64,000 bases of DNA from contig NZ_CP019038.1 in assembly GCF_001941825.1 (NCBI RefSeq), positions 5,332,001-5,396,000 of the forward strand, read 5' to 3'. The notes under the pieces are model-generated. The model was given only the letters and a program-made list of their open reading frames with translations, made no database searches and was not told the DNA's origin. Below, in pieces: positions 18,086 to 29,672 of this stretch (position 1 is the stretch's first letter; each line of letters starts with the position of its first letter). Source of the DNA: Massilia putida (GTDB lineage Bacteria > Pseudomonadota > Gammaproteobacteria > Burkholderiales > Burkholderiaceae_D). The position numbers were made by a program, and so were the translations under genes.

Positions 18086-19024
18086 ATGTTTGCTTATATC
18101 CTGCGGCGCCTGTGGCAGATGCTGCCCACGATGGCCGGCGTCGTCGTGCTGGTGTTCGTGCTGTTCAACTGGGTCGGCGGCGACCCGGCATACCTGTTAG
18201 CGGGCAAGATGGCCGACGCCCGCGCCATCGCAAACATCCGCGCCCAGCTGGGACTCGACGCGCCGTGGTACGTCCAGCTCGGCATCTTCGTGAAGCAGAT
18301 CGCGACGTTCGATTTCGGCAATGCCTGGGCGACGGGCGAGCCCGTGTCGCACATCATCGCGAGCCGCCTGGGGCCGTCGCTGACGGTGCTCGTGCCGCTG
18401 ACGGTGCTGGAGACGTCCATCGGCATCGCGCTGGCACTCGCCGTCGCGTTCGTGCGCGGCTCGCTGACGGACCGCCTCGTGATGGTGGCGTGCACGGTGG
18501 GCATGTCGATCTCGATCCTCGTCTACATCATCGTGTTCCAGTACGGCCTTGCCTATAAGCTCGGCCTGTTCCCCGTGCAGGGCTGGGGCGACCACTTCAC
18601 GGAAAACCTGCTGCGCTACGCCACCTTGCCGATCCTGATCGGCCTCGCCGTGTCGCTGGCGCCGACCTTGCGTCTGTTCCGCAGCTTCGTGCTGGACGAG
18701 GTGGGCCAGGATTACGTGCGCACGGCGCGCGCGAAAGGCCTGCCGGAGCGCCGCATCGTCTGGGTGCACGTGCTGCGCAACGCCGCCATCCCCATCATCA
18801 CGTACGTCATGGCCAACCTGCCGGCCTTGCTGATCGGCGCGTTCCTGCTGGAGCGCTTCTTCGGCATCCCGGGCATCGGGCGCGAAGTGATCCTTGCCGT
18901 CGAGCGCAGCGACTTCCCCGTGATCAAGGCGATCACGGTCTACGTCGCCGCGGCCACGATGGTGTTCAACCTGCTGGCCGACCTGATGTACCAGGCCGTC
19001 GATCCGCGCGTGCAACTGAAATGA
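18086..19024 (+). CDS. ABC transporter permease (OppB/DppB/YejB type)
   Basis: 312 residues from ATG 18086; an in-frame ATG at 18065 would add seven. About six membrane segments are visible, the first being AYILRRLWQMLPTMAGVVVLVFVLFNW. The EAA loop that contacts the ATPase is seen near 'DEVGQDYVRTARAKGLPERRIVWVHVLRNAAIP'. Proteins of this family form the first membrane half of oligo-/dipeptide or nickel importers. The gene overlaps the next permease by four bases. The start at 18086 fits the family's usual N-terminus (M-x-x-Y-I-x-R-R) and has GGGA upstream. Confidence 0.92.
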   Translation: MFAYILRRLWQMLPTMAGVVVLVFVLFNWVGGDPAYLLAGKMADARAIANIRAQLGLDAPWYVQLGIFVKQIATFDFGNAWATGEPVSHIIASRLGPSLTVLVPLTVLETSIGIALALAVAFVRGSLTDRLVMVACTVGMSISILVYIIVFQYGLAYKLGLFPVQGWGDHFTENLLRYATLPILIGLAVSLAPTLRLFRSFVLDEVGQDYVRTARAKGLPERRIVWVHVLRNAAIPIITYVMANLPALLIGAFLLERFFGIPGIGREVILAVERSDFPVIKAITVYVAAATMVFNLLADLMYQAVDPRVQLK

Positions 19025-20042
19025 CGGGGCAGGTGATGAACCATCCGGCAGTTTCTCCCGGTCTGTGGACGCTGGCGTGGCGCCGCCTGCGCGCCGACCG
19101 CGTCGCGATGGCGTCGCTGGCCGTCGTGTGCCTGTTCCTGCTGTCCGTCGTCCTGTCGGCCACGGGGCTCGTCGCCGCCGACTGGGAAGACGAGGTGGCC
19201 GTCAACTATGCGCCGCCGGCCTTCGTCGGTCCCGACCCGGCCTTGGCCGCGCTCGCGCAGCCGCAACGTCCCGTACCGTCGAACGCGTTCGATCCGCTGG
19301 CCGGCGACATCGCGCAGCTGCAGTCCGAGCTGGCCCGCCACGGCCATGCCGCGCACGCGGTCAAGCGGACGACATTGCCGTTCGGGGCCGACAAATGGGG
19401 CCACGACGTGATCAGGAAGACGATCAAGGGCGGGCAGACGTCGATCGTCGTGGGCCTCGTCGCCGCGTTCGTCGCCGTGCTGCTCGGCACCGTGTTCGGC
19501 GCCTTGTCCGGCTTCTACGGCGGGCGCGTGGACGACCTGTTCAACTGGTTCTACAGCGTGTTCACGTCGATTCCCTCGATCCTCATGATCCTCACCGTGG
19601 CCGCCGTGCTGCAGACGAAGGGCGTGCTGACGATCGTGCTGATCCTCGGGCTCACCGGCTGGACGGGACCGTACCGCCTGATCCGCGCCGAGTACATCAA
19701 GCACAAGGCGCGGGAGTACGTGATGGCGGCCGATGCGATCGGCGCGTCCGGCTGGCGCAAGATGTTCGTGCACATCTTCCCGAACGTGTCGCACGTGGCG
19801 CTCGTGCAGATGTCGATCCTCGTCGTCGGCTTCATCAAGGCCGAAGTGATCCTGTCGTTCCTCGGCTTCGGCGTGCCGGTGGGCGTCGTCTCGTGGGGCA
19901 GCATGTTGAACGAGGCGCAGAATGAACTCATCCTCGGCAAATGGTGGCAGCTGACGGCCGCCGCCACCGCCATGGCCGTCCTGGTGACGGCGTTCTCGCT
20001 GTTCGCCGACGCGCTGCGCGATGCGCTGGATCCGAAACTGAA

Positions 20043-20046
<4 letters not shown>
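19021..20046 (+). CDS. ABC transporter permease (OppC/DppC/YejE type)
   Basis: 341 residues. The N-terminal OppC_N-type membrane segment is RADRVAMASLAVVCLFLLSVVLSATGLV, followed by a periplasmic stretch (about 45-110). Five further membrane segments and the EAA loop 'EYIKHKAREYVMAADAIGASGWRKMFVHIFPN' come next. It partners the permease encoded just upstream (ATGA overlap) and the double ATPase downstream. The longer periplasmic loop compared with DppC is reminiscent of YejE. Confidence 0.92.
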
Positions 20047-21728
<1,682 letters not shown>

Positions 21729-21873
21729 AAATTCGGGGGCAGAGCGCTTTATTTGGCAATAGCCCCGGAATAATTTGGTCGGGATGTGGGGGAATGTCCC
21801 GTCACTATAGCCTGCCGAGGCGATTTTTTAGCTGCCAGCCATTGTTCGAAAAAGTGCTCTGCCCCCCGAATTT
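21729..21873. repeat. MITE-like element with ~22-bp terminal inverted repeats
   Basis: The left arm (21729-21750, beginning AAATTCGGGGGCAGAGCGCT) and right arm (21851-21873) are reverse complements except for one substitution and one extra C. They bracket a 100-base non-coding core. The element starts one base after the ATPase stop. The end sequence resembles short palindromic elements often dispersed in Burkholderiales genomes; mobilisation in trans is inference. Confidence 0.6.
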
Positions 21874-21959
21874 CGCGCAGGTGTTGCATGCGGGCTGGGC
21901 AGGCTGTGCACGTTGCCGCCTTCGCCACGCCGGCACCCGTTTTCCGCTACCATACGGGG

Positions 21960-22913
21960 ATGACCCAGCTCTCGCACCTGATCCACGTTTACGGCGTTCT
22001 GATCGTGTTCGGCACCGTCCTGCTCGAACAGATCGGCCTGCCGATTCCCGCGTTTCCGGTGCTGATCATCGCGGGTGCGCTGGCCGTCGACAGCGGTGCG
22101 AACTGGCCGATGTACCTGGCCGTGTCGGTGCTCGCTTGCCTGATCAGCGATTACTTCTGGTTCCGCGCCGGCCGCTATTACGGCAAGCGCATCCTGCGCC
22201 TGTTGTGCAAGATTTCGCTGTCGCCCGATTCCTGCGTCAGCCAGACCGAGGACAATTTCAGCCGCTGGGGCGCGAAATCCCTCGTCGTCGCCAAGTTCAT
22301 TCCCGGCTTTAACACGATCGCGCCGCCGCTGGCCGGCGCCATGGGCACGACGACGTCCCGCTTCGTCTGGCTCTCCATCGCCGGCGGCCTGCTGTGGAGC
22401 GGCGTGGGCATGGGCCTGGGCGCCTGGTTCCACGGCAGCGTGGACGATGTCATCGCCTGGTTCGAAACCCTCGGCAGCACCGCGCTGATGGTCGTCGGTG
22501 TCCTGCTCGCGCTGTTCGTGTTGTTCAAGTACATCGAGCGCAAGCGCAATCTGGGCGCGGCCGACCTGCCGCGCATCACGATGGACGAGCTCAAGGATCT
22601 GGTCGAAAGCGGCCACGATCCGCTGATCGTCGACGCGCGCGGCGTCACCGCCCGCCAACTGGAAGAGGGTATTCCCGGCGCGCTGGTCTACGGCGACGCG
22701 GTGCCGGAACGCCTGATGGCCTCGCTCGACAAGGATCGCCACATCGTCATCTATTGCTCCTGTCCGAACGACGTCACGTCGGCCCAGGTGGCCAAGGAAT
22801 TCCTGAAGAACGGTTTCCACCGCGCCCGCCCGCTGCGCGGCGGCCTGGACGCGTGGAACGATCACTGCGCCGCCGGCCGCGCCGACGCCGAACTCAAGCC
22901 CAAGGCCGGCTGA
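21960..22913 (+). CDS. DedA family membrane protein fused to a rhodanese domain
   Basis: 317 residues. Residues 1-200 are a DedA/SNARE-associated domain with several membrane helices (YGVLIVFGTVLLEQIGLPIPAFPVLIIAGAL, FIPGFNTIAPPLAGAMG), a family now linked to polyprenyl-/phospholipid flipping and membrane homeostasis. Residues about 205-305 are a cytoplasmic rhodanese-like domain (LIVDARG, VIYCSCPNDVTSAQVAKEFLKNGF, GGLDAW). The active-site loop starts with Cys but lacks the usual R-S/T end, so sulfurtransferase activity is uncertain. ATG at 21960 is chosen because the DedA domain begins there. Confidence 0.88.
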   Translation: MTQLSHLIHVYGVLIVFGTVLLEQIGLPIPAFPVLIIAGALAVDSGANWPMYLAVSVLACLISDYFWFRAGRYYGKRILRLLCKISLSPDSCVSQTEDNFSRWGAKSLVVAKFIPGFNTIAPPLAGAMGTTTSRFVWLSIAGGLLWSGVGMGLGAWFHGSVDDVIAWFETLGSTALMVVGVLLALFVLFKYIERKRNLGAADLPRITMDELKDLVESGHDPLIVDARGVTARQLEEGIPGALVYGDAVPERLMASLDKDRHIVIYCSCPNDVTSAQVAKEFLKNGFHRARPLRGGLDAWNDHCAAGRADAELKPKAG

Positions 22914-23093
22914 ACGATTCTATCCGGCGGATTTCGCAAACTTTCACAATTGGTAGCTCGACTACTCGACTACCGTGCATAGTTTTACGCGCAACCCCAC
23001 GGTTTTGGGGTGTGATGTACCTAAACTACAATAAAAGCTTGCGCTGGAGCCAAGAAATCCTTAAAGTTGAGGAATCCGTTTCTTAGGCCTGCC

Positions 23094-24137
23094 ATGATTG
23101 TTTCGCCCGTTGCCATCGTCGATCCGTCCACCGAACCGCGCCTGGACAGCGCGCGCCATCCGAGCCCGCGTCTGCTGGCCGATATCGGCGGCACCAATGC
23201 GCGCTTCGCGCTCGAGACCGGGCCCGGCAGGATCGATGCGATCGAAGTCCTGCCCTGCGCCGCCCACGCCACCCTCGCCGATGCGCTGCGCACGTACCTG
23301 GCGCTGCCTGCCGTCGCGGCCGCCGGTGCCGTGCGCCATGCCGCGATCGCGATCGCAAATCCCATCGTCGGTGATTGCGTGCGCATGACCAATCACCACT
23401 GGGAATTCTCGATCGAGGCCCTGCGCCGCGAATGCGGCTTCGACGAGCTGGCCGTCGTCAACGATTTCTACGCCCTGGCCATGGCGCTGCCGCACCTGGC
23501 CTCCGGCGACAAGCGCCAGGTCGGCGGCGGCGTCCCGGTCGCCGGGAAGCCGATCGGTCTGCTCGGCGCGGGCACGGGTCTCGGTGTGTCCGGCCTCGTG
23601 CCGGCCGAGAACACCGCGAAACCGGGCTGGACCGCGCTGCGCAGCGAAGGCGGTCATGTGACGTTTTCTCCGGCCAACGAGACGGAAGTCGCGATCCTGC
23701 AATTCGCCTGGCGCGAGTTCGAACATGTGTCGGCCGAGCGCTTCCTGTCCGGCTCCGGCCTGGAACTGATTTATCGCGCGCTGGCGCATCATCGTGGCGT
23801 GGCGCTTGACGCGCTGGATGCGCCCGAGATCACGCGCCGGGGCCTGGCAGGCAGCTGCCCGCTGTGCGCCGAAGTCATCGAGGTTTTCTGCGGCATGCTG
23901 GGCACGATCGCCGGCAATCTGGCCGTCACGCTGGGCGCCCAGGGGGGCGTCTACATCGGCGGCGGCATCGTGCCGCGCCTGGGCGAGCGTTTCGCCGCTT
24001 CCTGCTTCCGCGCCCGCTTCGAACAGAAGGGCCGCTTCAGCGGCTATCTGGCGCAGGTGCCGACCTATGTGATCACGGCCGAATACCCCGCGTTCGTTGG
24101 TGTTTCGGCCATCCTGGCGGACCGTCCGGGCGTGTAA
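23094..24137 (+). CDS. glk: Glucokinase
   Basis: 347 residues of the bacterial Glk (ROK-unrelated) family. ATP phosphate-binding [15 protein letters not shown], catalytic-Asp region [12 protein letters not shown], sugar-contact region NHHWEFS, and C-terminal [17 protein letters not shown] are present. It phosphorylates glucose at C6 for the Entner-Doudoroff or glycolytic pathway in the cytoplasm. A TTG at 23067 would extend the protein by nine residues, but the ATG at 23094 has AGG six bases upstream and matches the family's N-terminus. A possible -10 TACAAT lies at 23027-23032. Confidence 0.92.
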   Translation: MIVSPVAIVDPSTEPRLDSARHPSPRLLADIGGTNARFALETGPGRIDAIEVLPCAAHATLADALRTYLALPAVAAAGAVRHAAIAIANPIVGDCVRMTNHHWEFSIEALRRECGFDELAVVNDFYALAMALPHLASGDKRQVGGGVPVAGKPIGLLGAGTGLGVSGLVPAENTAKPGWTALRSEGGHVTFSPANETEVAILQFAWREFEHVSAERFLSGSGLELIYRALAHHRGVALDALDAPEITRRGLAGSCPLCAEVIEVFCGMLGTIAGNLAVTLGAQGGVYIGGGIVPRLGERFAASCFRARFEQKGRFSGYLAQVPTYVITAEYPAFVGVSAILADRPGV

Positions 24138-24195
24138 TTCCGCCCACCGCGACGGCGTGCCGCAGCGCGGCATGCCTTTTCCCGGTTTTATCGGG

Positions 24196-24425
24196 TACAA
24201 TGAACGGCAGTTGGAAGAAACGATGTCGTTCGCTTTGCCCGGCGCCAGGAGCCTCGCCTCCAGAGCATCAGTCTCCCGATGGTGCCGGCAGCCCCCGTTT
24301 CTTTGAAAATCAACCGTTTGCGGACCACTTTGCCGGTGGGCCGCCCCCGTGGCAGGGCGCAGCCCCCACGGTATCCGCCCGGTATTCCAAGCCGGGTGAT
24401 GGAACCCCGTTTCAAAGCGTGAAGT
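24196..24425 (+). ncRNA. Candidate structured RNA or leader between glk and scpB
   Basis: No protein is supported in the 386 bases between glk and scpB. A -10-like TACAAT lies at 24196-24201. Downstream, CGCTTTG (24231-24237) and CAAAGCG (24413-24419) are exact complements about 189 nucleotides apart, enclosing further GC hairpins. Length and closing stem recall 6S-type RNA, but I cannot match any conserved core. It could equally be an scpB leader. No T-run terminator follows. Confidence 0.25.
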
Positions 24426-24523
24426 CTCAGTCTGGCGGCCGTCGCACGGTCCGGCCGCGTTGAACGGGTTATGTTTGATGGTTCTTAGCATCCTGAGTTG
24501 CACACTCCGCTGACGACATCGTT

Positions 24524-25180
24524 ATGAACACTGATGAGGCCAAGAAGGTCCTCGAGACCGCCTTGCTGTGCGCGCGCGAGCCGATGACGATCCACGCCAT
24601 GAAGAAGCTGTTCGTCGACGTGGACAAGGATGGCCAGCCGCTCGGCGCCGGCGTCGGGTCGGATACGATCAAGATCCTGCTCGAGGAATTGCGCCAGGAT
24701 TGGCAGGATCGCGGCATCGAGATCGTCAGCCTGGCGTCGGGCTGGCGCTTTCAGAGCCGCCCGGAAATGAAGCCTTACCTGGACCGGATCGCGCCGGAAA
24801 AGCCGCCGAAATATTCGCGTGCGACGCTGGAAACGCTGGCGATCATCGCCTACCGCCAGCCGGTGACGCGCGGCGACATCGAGGAAATCCGCGGCGTCGC
24901 CGTGAATTCGCAGACGATCAAGATGCTGGAAGACCGCGGCTGGATCGATGTGGTCGGCCACCGCGAAGTGCCCGGACGCCCCGCGTTGCTGGGCACGACG
25001 AAACAATTTCTCGACGACCTGGGGCTCGCCGCGCTGTCCCAGCTGCCGCCGCTGCAGCAGGTGGCCGATATCGGCGCCGGACGCAGCCTGGAAGCGCTCG
25101 AAGCGGCCCTGCAACAATTTGACGACACTTCACCCGTTGAAGTCCCGATACACGACCCGGCGCCCGCGTCCAACGACTGA
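24524..25180 (+). CDS. scpB: Segregation and condensation protein B
   Basis: 218 residues, with paired winged-helix domains typical of ScpB. The conserved core is [68 protein letters not shown] (seen at about residues 85-150). ScpB binds ScpA and SMC to form the chromosome-condensing complex. scpA is not next to it here; the gene upstream is glk. rluB follows at once, the usual neighbour in Betaproteobacteria. The C-terminal 30 residues are poorly conserved. Confidence 0.95.
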   Translation: MNTDEAKKVLETALLCAREPMTIHAMKKLFVDVDKDGQPLGAGVGSDTIKILLEELRQDWQDRGIEIVSLASGWRFQSRPEMKPYLDRIAPEKPPKYSRATLETLAIIAYRQPVTRGDIEEIRGVAVNSQTIKMLEDRGWIDVVGHREVPGRPALLGTTKQFLDDLGLAALSQLPPLQQVADIGAGRSLEALEAALQQFDDTSPVEVPIHDPAPASND

Positions 25181-25213
25181 TTGTCGCGCAAGGTCAGCAA
25201 AACCAAGAAACGA

Positions 25214-27229
25214 ATGATGAATCCAACTGACATGAACGAGACGACCCCTGCCGAGGCAGGTCTGGAGACGGCCGCCAAGCCCAAGCGTCGCACCGCCAAG
25301 CCAAAGGTGGACACTGCCGCGCCCGAGGCCGCCGTGCAGCCCGAGGCTGCGGAGAAACCGAAACGCACCCGCAAGACCGCGGCCCAGAAAGCGGCCGAAG
25401 CCGCTGAAAGCCCGGCCGCGGCCGCCGCCGAGCCGGCCGTCGCGGCGGCGCCGCGCAAGCCGCGCGCCCGCAAGGCCGCCGTTGCCGAGGCGGCACCGGT
25501 AGCCGTCGAGCCCGCACCGGCTCCGGCAGCCGCCCCCGCGCCCGCGCCTGTCGCAGCCGCTCAGGCGGACGATGGCGCCGCCAACCAGCGCAAGCCGCGC
25601 GGCCCGCGCCAGATGCGCGAGCAGCGCCAGCAGCGCGACGCCCGCCAGCCGGCGCGCACCGAGGCGGAAGCGCCGGCCATGGACGCGGCCGCCGCCGATG
25701 CCGCGCCCGCGGAAGGTGCCCGCACCGAGCAGCGCCGCGAACAGCGCGGCGGCAAGCAGCAGAAAAAGAAGGGCCAGCAGCGCGGCCAGCAGGCGCAAGG
25801 CGGGCAAAACGGCCAGCAGCAGGGCGGCCCACAGCAGGGCGGCCAGCAGCAGGCAGGCCAGCAGCAGGCAGGCCAGAAACCGCAGCAGGGCAAGAACAAG
25901 AACGCCAGGAGCAACGCCAAGCCGGCCAAGGGCGGCAAGGGCAACGATGCGGATGCCGTGTTCTCGTTCGTCACGTCGGACGCGTTCGACGCCAACGACG
26001 GCGGCCGCGGCCAGAATCAACCGGCCAAGGCTCGCCGCGACCTGACGGCCGAGGATGACGCGCCGAAGCTGCACAAGGTGCTGGCCGAAGCCGGCCTGGG
26101 TTCGCGCCGCGACATGGAAGAACTGATCATCGCCGGCCGCGTGTCGGTGAACGGCGAGCCGGCCCACATCGGCCAGCGCATCCTGCCGACGGACGCCGTG
26201 CGCATCAACGGCAAATTGCTGCAGCGCCGCGTGAACAACAACAAGCCGCCGCGCGTGCTGGTGTACCACAAGCCGGCCGGCGAAATCGTCAGCGCGGACG
26301 ATCCGGAAGGCCGTCCGTCCGTGTTCGACCGCCTGCCGACCATGAAGACCGGCAAATGGCTGGCCGTGGGCCGCCTCGACTTCAACACCGAGGGCCTGCT
26401 GCTGTTCACGAATTCCGGCGACCTGGCGAACCGCCTGATGCACCCGCGCTACAACATCGACCGCGAATACGCCGTGCGCACCTTGGGCGAACTGGAAGAG
26501 GGCATGCGCCAGAAGCTGCTGGCCGGCGTCGAGCTGGATGACGGCACGGCATCGTTCACGAAGATCGTGGACGGCGGCGGCGAAGGCGTCAACCGCTGGT
26601 ACCGCGTGGTGATCGGCGAGGGCCGCAACCGCGAGGTGCGCCGCATGTTCGAGGCGGTGGGTCTTACCGTCTCGCGCCTGATCCGTACCCGCTACGGCGC
26701 CATGACCTTGCCGTCCGGCCTCAAGCGCGGCCGCTGGGAAGAGCTGGAAGAGAACGACGTGCGCCACTTCCTCGACGCCTTCGGCATCGAGAAGAAGGGC
26801 GGCAACGGCGCCGGCAAGGGGCAGGCCAAGGGCCAGGGCCCGGGCGGCAAGGAGCGCGGCGGCAACCGGGGCGACGATCACCGTTCGAACGGCAACCGCA
26901 TCGATCGCGCCGATGCCAACCGTAACGTCGATCCGTTCGGTCCTCCGGTGGCCCGCGTCGGTGCCGGACGCGAACCCGGCATCCTCGGCAACGGCCGCGC
27001 GCCGCAGGGCGGCGGTAATCGTGGCGGCCAGGGTGGCCAGGGCGGACGCGGCAAGGCGATGGGCGGGCAGGGCGGGCAGGGCGGTCAAGGCCGCGGCGCC
27101 GGCAAGGGCCCGCGCCAGCCGGACCCGCTGCAGACCACGTTCGGCTTCGCCGGCAACGGCCAGAGCCGCCGCGGCCAGGGCCCGCGCGTAAGCGATCACG
27201 GTCTGCCGCGGCGCGGTCGCCGGGGCTGA
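25214..27229 (+). CDS. rluB: 23S rRNA pseudouridine synthase RluB with long low-complexity tails
   Basis: 671 residues, about twice the catalytic unit. Residues about 1-270 are Ala/Lys/Pro then Gln/Gly rich ([20 protein letters not shown] blocks). The S4 RNA-binding domain follows ([20 protein letters not shown], about 288), then the RsuA/RluB catalytic domain with the Asp in [12 protein letters not shown]. The last 130 residues are Gly/Gln/Arg rich. RluB converts U2605 of 23S rRNA. The start is uncertain: a TTG at 25181 and ATGs at 25217 and 25232 are in frame. The tails probably bind RNA nonspecifically or phase separate (inference). Confidence 0.88.
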   Translation: MMNPTDMNETTPAEAGLETAAKPKRRTAKPKVDTAAPEAAVQPEAAEKPKRTRKTAAQKAAEAAESPAAAAAEPAVAAAPRKPRARKAAVAEAAPVAVEPAPAPAAAPAPAPVAAAQADDGAANQRKPRGPRQMREQRQQRDARQPARTEAEAPAMDAAAADAAPAEGARTEQRREQRGGKQQKKKGQQRGQQAQGGQNGQQQGGPQQGGQQQAGQQQAGQKPQQGKNKNARSNAKPAKGGKGNDADAVFSFVTSDAFDANDGGRGQNQPAKARRDLTAEDDAPKLHKVLAEAGLGSRRDMEELIIAGRVSVNGEPAHIGQRILPTDAVRINGKLLQRRVNNNKPPRVLVYHKPAGEIVSADDPEGRPSVFDRLPTMKTGKWLAVGRLDFNTEGLLLFTNSGDLANRLMHPRYNIDREYAVRTLGELEEGMRQKLLAGVELDDGTASFTKIVDGGGEGVNRWYRVVIGEGRNREVRRMFEAVGLTVSRLIRTRYGAMTLPSGLKRGRWEELEENDVRHFLDAFGIEKKGGNGAGKGQAKGQGPGGKERGGNRGDDHRSNGNRIDRADANRNVDPFGPPVARVGAGREPGILGNGRAPQGGGNRGGQGGQGGRGKAMGGQGGQGGQGRGAGKGPRQPDPLQTTFGFAGNGQSRRGQGPRVSDHGLPRRGRRG

Positions 27230-27234
27230 TTTGC

Positions 27235-27265
27235 CCGTCATTCCCGCCAATGCCGGGAATGACGG
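27235..27265. repeat. CGTCATTCCCG-type palindrome
   Basis: CCGTCATTCCCG (27235-27246), loop, CGGGAATGACGG (27254-27265). It lies just after the rluB stop. The same core recurs at 32649-32784 and 47106-47212, so it belongs to a dispersed family. Confidence 0.75.
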
Positions 27266-27356
27266 CATCGATGCCGCGCGAAAATGAACCGTCCGCAGCG
27301 TCGTGTTGACCAAAAGAGTAGACTGTTGCATAGCTGTTCATTTTGCAGTGCGGCGA

Positions 27357-27385
27357 TTGCGGCCGACCCTGTATCGGGTTATAAT
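27357..27385 (+). promoter_or_regulatory. Sigma70 promoter of the rimP-nusA-infB operon
   Basis: TTGCGG (27357-27362), 17-base spacer, perfect TATAAT (27380-27385). Transcription would begin near 27392 and give a leader of about 130 nucleotides. Confidence 0.75.
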
Positions 27386-27405
27386 GCGTGTCCTAACCCG
27401 AGTGC

Positions 27406-27477
27406 TTCCCAATATTGTTTTGGCGAACAAGCTCCAGTTGGGAATACAAAAGATGGGCAGTTGCCCATTTTTTTTTT
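27406..27477 (+). terminator. Leader hairpins and intrinsic terminator before rimP
   Basis: TTCCCAA (27406-27412) pairs with TTGGGAA (27438-27444). A terminator follows: ATGGGC (27453-27458), loop AGTT, GCCCAT (27463-27468), with a T-run to 27477. It lies between promoter and first gene, so read-through must be regulated. In E. coli the equivalent operon is autoregulated by NusA; the same is inferred here. Confidence 0.7.
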
Positions 27478-27521
27478 GTTGAAACGTTTTAAGGGTCCGG
27501 CACCGGACCGTGGAGAAACTT

Positions 27522-29572
<2,051 letters not shown>

Positions 29573-29575
29573 ATG

Positions 29576-29618
29576 AAGTGCGCAGACCGGAGCGTAATGC
29601 TTTCCGGTCTTCGCGCTT
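29576..29618 (+). promoter_or_regulatory. Long hairpin in the nusA-infB intercistronic region
   Basis: The arms at 29576-29591 and 29603-29618 pair over 16 positions with one G-U and one mismatch. Only a short TTTA follows, so it looks more like a processing or partial-termination site than a strong terminator. Confidence 0.5.
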
Positions 29619-29672
29619 TATTAAGCTAGCAAATTTCTTTATCATCTCGCGACACATAGAAAAGAGGACTGA

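Noticed and set aside
27391..27509. Possible tRNA before rimP, as metY in E. coli
   Set aside because: No cloverleaf, no T-loop GGTTCRA box and no CCA end; only hairpins and a terminator are found.
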